Assembly: GCF_028830055.1 (NCBI RefSeq)
Contig: NZ_CP101655.1
Coordinates: 496,001 to 560,000, forward strand
DNA: 64,000 nt
Reading direction: 5' to 3'
Origin: Pseudomonas serboccidentalis
GTDB lineage: Bacteria; Pseudomonadota; Gammaproteobacteria; Pseudomonadales; Pseudomonadaceae
Below, in pieces: positions 60,877 to 64,000 of this stretch. Every line of letters starts with the position of its first letter. Position 1 is the first letter of the stretch. Made by a program: the position numbers and the translations under genes. Below the pieces are notes generated by a model. That model was given only the letters and a program-made list of their open reading frames with translations. It made no database searches and had not been told where the DNA came from.

Positions 60877-61071
60877 ATGGTCAGAGTGGTTCTGGAGATC
60901 GATACGCAGCTGTATCGGATGCTGAAAGCATCAGCCGAGACCAATCAAGTGAGTCTCGAAGAGGAGTGCTGTCGTCGGTTGGCAGGTGGAGAACGACGTT
61001 CTCGCTACTTGCAGGCCCTGGTGGCCGAATTGCGCGCCGAGGATGAACAGCGGCGCGCCAACACCGGATGA
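60877..61071 (+). CDS. Small ribbon-helix-helix-like protein
   Basis: 64 aa behind AAGGAGG at 60861. A beta-strand (VRVVLEIDT) followed by two helices (YRMLKASAETN and SLEEECCRRLAGG) suggests an Arc/MetJ-type DNA-binding fold, but the length of the C-terminal helix is unusual. No toxin partner is adjacent. The role is unknown. Its stop abuts the convergent gene end. Confidence 0.7.
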   Translation: MVRVVLEIDTQLYRMLKASAETNQVSLEEECCRRLAGGERRSRYLQALVAELRAEDEQRRANTG

Positions 61072-61497
61072 TTACTTCTTCTTCGCCGGGGCCGCTTTCG
61101 GGCAATCGGAATCCTGATAGCTGGCCGAGCCGATGGCTTTGTTGGTTTTATATTCACTGAAGTCGTAACGCATGATCGCGCCCTTGGCCATCAGCTTGCG
61201 GTACGACGGGTTACTGCACACCGAAGCACCCAGCTGGAAATACACGGCCTTTGGATCAGCACGCATTTTTTCGGCGTGGCTGGCTTGCACGCTCAGGTGG
61301 TTGATCAGGGTAACGCCCTCAACGGTGTAGCCCTGATCAAGAATGTCTTCGTTGATCGCCCGTGGCGTGCCGACGCTGCTTTGTTCGGCGACGTTGCGCA
61401 GTTCTCGGTTCAGATTCTGCTCTTTCAAGGACGCCGCTTGTGCGCTGAAGGACAACGCCAGCGCGATGGCAGCGGTGGGAACGATTAGGCGCAGCAT
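61072..61497 (-). CDS. PA3611-like exported protein
   Basis: 141 aa from the ATG behind AGGAGAG; a frame to 62232 overlaps the DTW gene and is rejected. A Sec signal peptide ends at SFSAQA-ASL. The mature part, with Cys at two places (SVCSNPSY, DSDCPK) able to form a disulfide, resembles the PA3611 family reported as quorum-sensing-regulated in P. aeruginosa. Its lysine-rich tail (APAKKK) is unusual. Biochemical function is not known. Confidence 0.8.
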   Translation of the reverse strand: MLRLIVPTAAIALALSFSAQAASLKEQNLNRELRNVAEQSSVGTPRAINEDILDQGYTVEGVTLINHLSVQASHAEKMRADPKAVYFQLGASVCSNPSYRKLMAKGAIMRYDFSEYKTNKAIGSASYQDSDCPKAAPAKKK

Positions 61498-61683
61498 GAA
61501 ACTCTCCTGATTCAGTGACTGGTGGTTCGACCAGCCCTGTGGCTGTGCGTTCAGTGGCGCCGGATTATAGGGGAGCCGGTCGGGACGGTACAGGTTTGCG
61601 CTCGCCGCTCTGGTAAACTGCCGGCCTTTATTGCCTTGCCGAGTGCTGTGCGTGTCGAGTTTCCCTGCTGTGGTGCGTCGCCC

Positions 61684-62433
61684 GTGACCAATCATGCCCC
61701 CAACGCCGTAGCCCGCCTGCGCGACCAGCGCGAGGACGAGGGCATCAAGCCGATTCAGGCCCGTGGTTTTCGCTCCGAGCGCTGCCGCGACTGTCGGGTG
61801 ATCATCAGCCATTGCCTGTGCGCCTGGCGACCGACGGTCGAAACCCGTTCCGGCGTGTGCCTGATCATGACCGGCAAGGAAGTGTTCAAACCGAGCAACA
61901 CCGGCTGGCTGATCGCCGACGTGGTGCGCGACAACCACGCGTTCATCTGGTCGCGCACCGAACCCGACCCGCAGATGCTGGCGCTGCTCAATGACCCGCA
62001 ATGGCAGCCGTACCTGGTGTTTCCCGGCGAATACGTCGAGCCGTCGCGGGTGACCAACACTGTCGCCGTCGATAGCAGCAAGCGTCCGCTGTTCATTCTG
62101 CTGGATGCAACCTGGACCGAGGCGCGCAAGATCTTCCGCAAGAGTCCGTATTTCGATCGTTTGCCTATTCTCAGCCTGTTGCCTGACAAACTCTCGCGCT
62201 ATCGCCTGCGTCGTTCCACCCGCAGCGAGCACCTGTGCACCGCCGAAGTCGCGGCGTTGTGCCTGGAACTGGCAGGGGACAGCGATGCCGCTTCAGCGCT
62301 GGACGCTTATTTCGATGTGTTCAGCCAGCATTACCTGGGCGCCAAACAACAGTTGGACATGAACGAGTCGACCCCGGCCCACGCCGAGTTGTTGCCTTAT
62401 ATACGAAAGCCGCAAGCGGTGTTGGCCCCATAG
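61684..62433 (+). CDS. tapT: DTW-domain tRNA-uridine aminocarboxypropyltransferase (TapT family)
   Basis: 249 aa from a GTG at 61684 (coding TNHAPNAVARLRDQRE); longer frames to 61522 lack conserved features. The zinc-binding region is CRDCRVIISHCLC, and the DTW motif lies in LLDATWTEARKIFRKSPYF, followed by RRSTRSEHLCTAEVAALCLE. Family members transfer the acp group from SAM to U47 of tRNA. The gene is divergent from the PA3611-like gene. Confidence 0.85.
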   Translation: MTNHAPNAVARLRDQREDEGIKPIQARGFRSERCRDCRVIISHCLCAWRPTVETRSGVCLIMTGKEVFKPSNTGWLIADVVRDNHAFIWSRTEPDPQMLALLNDPQWQPYLVFPGEYVEPSRVTNTVAVDSSKRPLFILLDATWTEARKIFRKSPYFDRLPILSLLPDKLSRYRLRRSTRSEHLCTAEVAALCLELAGDSDAASALDAYFDVFSQHYLGAKQQLDMNESTPAHAELLPYIRKPQAVLAP

Positions 62434-62656
62434 TGGCCCATACTTCATACAGTGGCGGCCGTGCTGCTTGACCACCCCGGCTTCGCTGGGCATGCTTGGC
62501 GCCGATTAGGGTGCGGCCAAGGTTTGAAACGCCGTGTTTGCAAGTGATTGGCGTTGAACGTGCCCCTTTGGATACCGCTGTGCGGTGGTATCTTGAGTTG
62601 CTTTGGTGAGGCCCGAATGCGTCGGGTCTGCCATCAAAAACAGGATCATTTGAAAA

Positions 62657-63307
62657 ATGGCCACATACGACATCCTGATTGCCGATGATCACCCTCTATT
62701 TCGTAGCGCATTGCATCAAGCGGTGACGCTGGGCCTTGGCCCGGATGTACGACTGGTGGAGGTGGCGAGCATCGCCGAACTGGAAGCGCGCCTGACCGAA
62801 AAGGCTGACTGGGATCTGGTTCTGCTGGACCTGAACATGCCCGGCGCTTTCGGGTTTTCCGGGTTGGTCATGCTACGCGGCCAGTACCCGCAGATTCCGG
62901 TGGTGATGGTCTCGGCCCAGGAAGAGGCTTCGGTCATGGTCAAGTCCCGGGAGTTCGGCGCCAGTGGCTTCATTCCCAAGTCCAGCGACCTGAGCGTGAT
63001 CCAGGAAGCGGTGCGCAAAGTGCTCGATGGCGACGTGTTCTGGCCGCCGCAGGCGTTCGAGGCGGTCAAAGTCTCCGACGAGGCCAAAGCTGCCAGCGAT
63101 GGCCTGGCCAGCCTTACCCCGCAGCAGTTCCGCGTATTGACCATGGTCTGTGAAGGCTTGCTGAACAAGCAGATTGCCTATGAGCTGAACGTGTCCGAGG
63201 CAACCATCAAGGCCCACGTCACGGCGATCTTTCGCAAGTTGAACGTGCGCACCCGGACACAAGCTGCATTACTTCTGCAACAACTTGAGTCAATTCCGAG
63301 CCAATAA
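62657..63307 (+). CDS. erdR: ErdR-like response regulator
   Basis: 216 aa. A REC domain (residues 3-120) with acidic pocket ADDHP, phospho-acceptor Asp near residue 58 in LLDLNMPG and the Lys in FIPKSSD. The C-terminal LuxR-type HTH (LTPQQFRVLTMVCEGLLNKQ, NVSEATIKAHVTAIFRKLNV) binds DNA. The neighbouring dgkA matches the PA3604 (erdR)-PA3603 (dgkA) order, where ErdR controls ethanol and acetate use. No sensor kinase gene is adjacent. Confidence 0.87.
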   Translation: MATYDILIADDHPLFRSALHQAVTLGLGPDVRLVEVASIAELEARLTEKADWDLVLLDLNMPGAFGFSGLVMLRGQYPQIPVVMVSAQEEASVMVKSREFGASGFIPKSSDLSVIQEAVRKVLDGDVFWPPQAFEAVKVSDEAKAASDGLASLTPQQFRVLTMVCEGLLNKQIAYELNVSEATIKAHVTAIFRKLNVRTRTQAALLLQQLESIPSQ

Positions 63308-63381
63308 TGGCCGGCGTCTTCACGCTTTTTTGACTTTTGTTGCTCTAGCTTTCCCACTCCTTTTTGGTTGGTTTTTACTTT

Positions 63382-63744
63382 ATGTCACCTTTCAAGGGCC
63401 AGACCGGCCTGAAACGCATCCTCAACGCTTCCGGTTATTCGCTGGACGGCCTGCGCGCAGCCTTCACCGGCGAAGCGGCCTTCCGCCAACTGGTGCTGCT
63501 CAATGTGGTTTTGATTCCGCTGACGTTCTTCCTGAATGTCAGCCGTGTCGAACAGGCTGTGCTGATCGCAGTCTGCCTGCTGGCATTGATCGTCGAGTTG
63601 CTGAACTCGGCAGTAGAAGCGGCCATCGACCGCATCTCCCTGGAGCTGCATCCACTGTCCAAGAACGCCAAGGACATGGGCAGCGCCGCGCAATTCGTGG
63701 CGCTGAGCATGATTGCCCTGGTGTGGGCGGTGATTCTACTTTAA
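63382..63744 (+). CDS. dgkA: Diacylglycerol kinase
   Basis: 120 aa from the ATG at 63382 (MSPFKGQTGLKRILNASGYS); an extension to 63364 needs a non-ATG start. A small three-helix inner-membrane enzyme that phosphorylates diacylglycerol, recycling it from envelope glycan synthesis. The catalytic region ELLNSAVEAAIDRI and membrane helices (VLLNVVLIPLTFF, AVLIAVCLLALIV, LSMIALVWAVILL) are intact. It is convergent with, and overlaps by four bases, the LysR gene end. Confidence 0.95.
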   Translation: MSPFKGQTGLKRILNASGYSLDGLRAAFTGEAAFRQLVLLNVVLIPLTFFLNVSRVEQAVLIAVCLLALIVELLNSAVEAAIDRISLELHPLSKNAKDMGSAAQFVALSMIALVWAVILL

Positions 63745-64000
63745 GCGATACTCGGCAACACGATCTCGTCGCTGCGCTGCACCCCGGCGGTGAAAGCGCG
63801 GCACAGCTCGAGAAACTCGCGCATGGCCGAGGTCTGGTATTTCTGTTTGTGCCAGATGAAGTAGAACTGCCGGGACAGATCCAGATCCGGCGTTTCCACC
63901 GCCACCAGACTGCCGCGCCGAAAGGCATCGCGCAGTGCCAGCCGCGAGATGCAGCCAATCCCCAGCCCTGATTCCACTGCGCGCTTGATCGCTTCGGTGT
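63741..64000 (-). CDS. LysR-family regulator, C-terminal part
   Basis: Open at the window edge. The reverse-strand frame reads TEAIKRAVESGLGIGCISRLAL and later LSRQFYFIWHKQKYQTSAMREFLELC, typical of the effector-binding domain end of LysR regulators. The HTH lies outside the window. It is convergent with dgkA. Confidence 0.85.
   Translation of the reverse strand, partial: TEAIKRAVESGLGIGCISRLALRDAFRRGSLVAVETPDLDLSRQFYFIWHKQKYQTSAMREFLELCRAFTAGVQRSDEIVLPSIA

Noticed and set aside
61498..62232. Upstream extension of the PA3611-like gene on the minus strand
   Set aside because: It overlaps the DTW-domain gene, while a Sec signal peptide and a good ribosome site support the start at 61497.

Overview
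The window is a chromosomal segment of a fluorescens-group Pseudomonas. The basis is gene order (lpxA-lpxB-rnhB-dnaE-accA, pyrG-kdsA-eno-ftsB-ispD, ispF-truD-surE-pcm-nlpD-rpoS-rsmZ-fdxA-mutS, then cinA/pncC-recA-recX further on), high GC, host REP elements of the type TGTAGGAGTGAGCCTGCTCGCG, and a GacA-type upstream site in front of rsmZ. No tRNA, rRNA or CRISPR array was seen.

Layout. (1) 1-14194: lipid A, fatty-acid, DNA-replication, CTP, KDO, enolase, divisome and isoprenoid genes. (2) 14312-17389: a LysR regulator divergent from glutathione-dependent formaldehyde detoxification (adhC, fghA). fghA is followed by a 268-bp MITE-like palindromic element. (3) 17690-23388: ispF-truD-surE-pcm-nlpD-rpoS and the rsmZ sRNA. 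(4) 23457-26526, minus strand: fdxA and mutS. (5) About 26660-57162: a tailocin (phage-tail bacteriocin) island in the mutS-cinA interval. (6) 57231-64000: pncC, recA, recX, a LOG-family gene, a small basic protein, a PA3611-like exported protein, a DTW-domain tRNA enzyme, an ErdR-like regulator, dgkA and a partial LysR gene.

The tailocin island has no integrase, terminase, portal, capsid or replication gene. It has a SOS-cleavable S24 repressor, an operator-covered promoter, a structured leader ending in an intrinsic terminator, a holin, a Com-like zinc-ribbon protein and a lectin-like bacteriocin (LlpA type) with its own terminator. Two complete contractile-tail modules follow. Module 1 (29638-41293) is P2/phiCTX/R-pyocin-like. 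Module 2 (41442-51355) is Mu/SfV-like. Each module has its own sheath, tube, frameshifted tail chaperone pair, tape measure, baseplate and spike. Module 2 ends in three tail-fibre cassettes plus a truncated fourth. The island closes with a GH19 endolysin and a nested Rz/Rz1 spanin pair, so the lysis genes bracket the two modules and should release both particles and the LlpA protein, which has no signal peptide.

The mutS-cinA locus is an established tailocin hotspot in fluorescent pseudomonads, so the overall architecture is not new. The points most worth a second look are the series of intrinsic-terminator-like hairpins along the operon, including one inside the endolysin coding sequence, which suggests antitermination; the orphan Com homologue beside llpA; the tandem slippery heptamers in module 1; the 41-residue repeats in the module 2 tape measure; and the fibre-cassette array with a decayed member.
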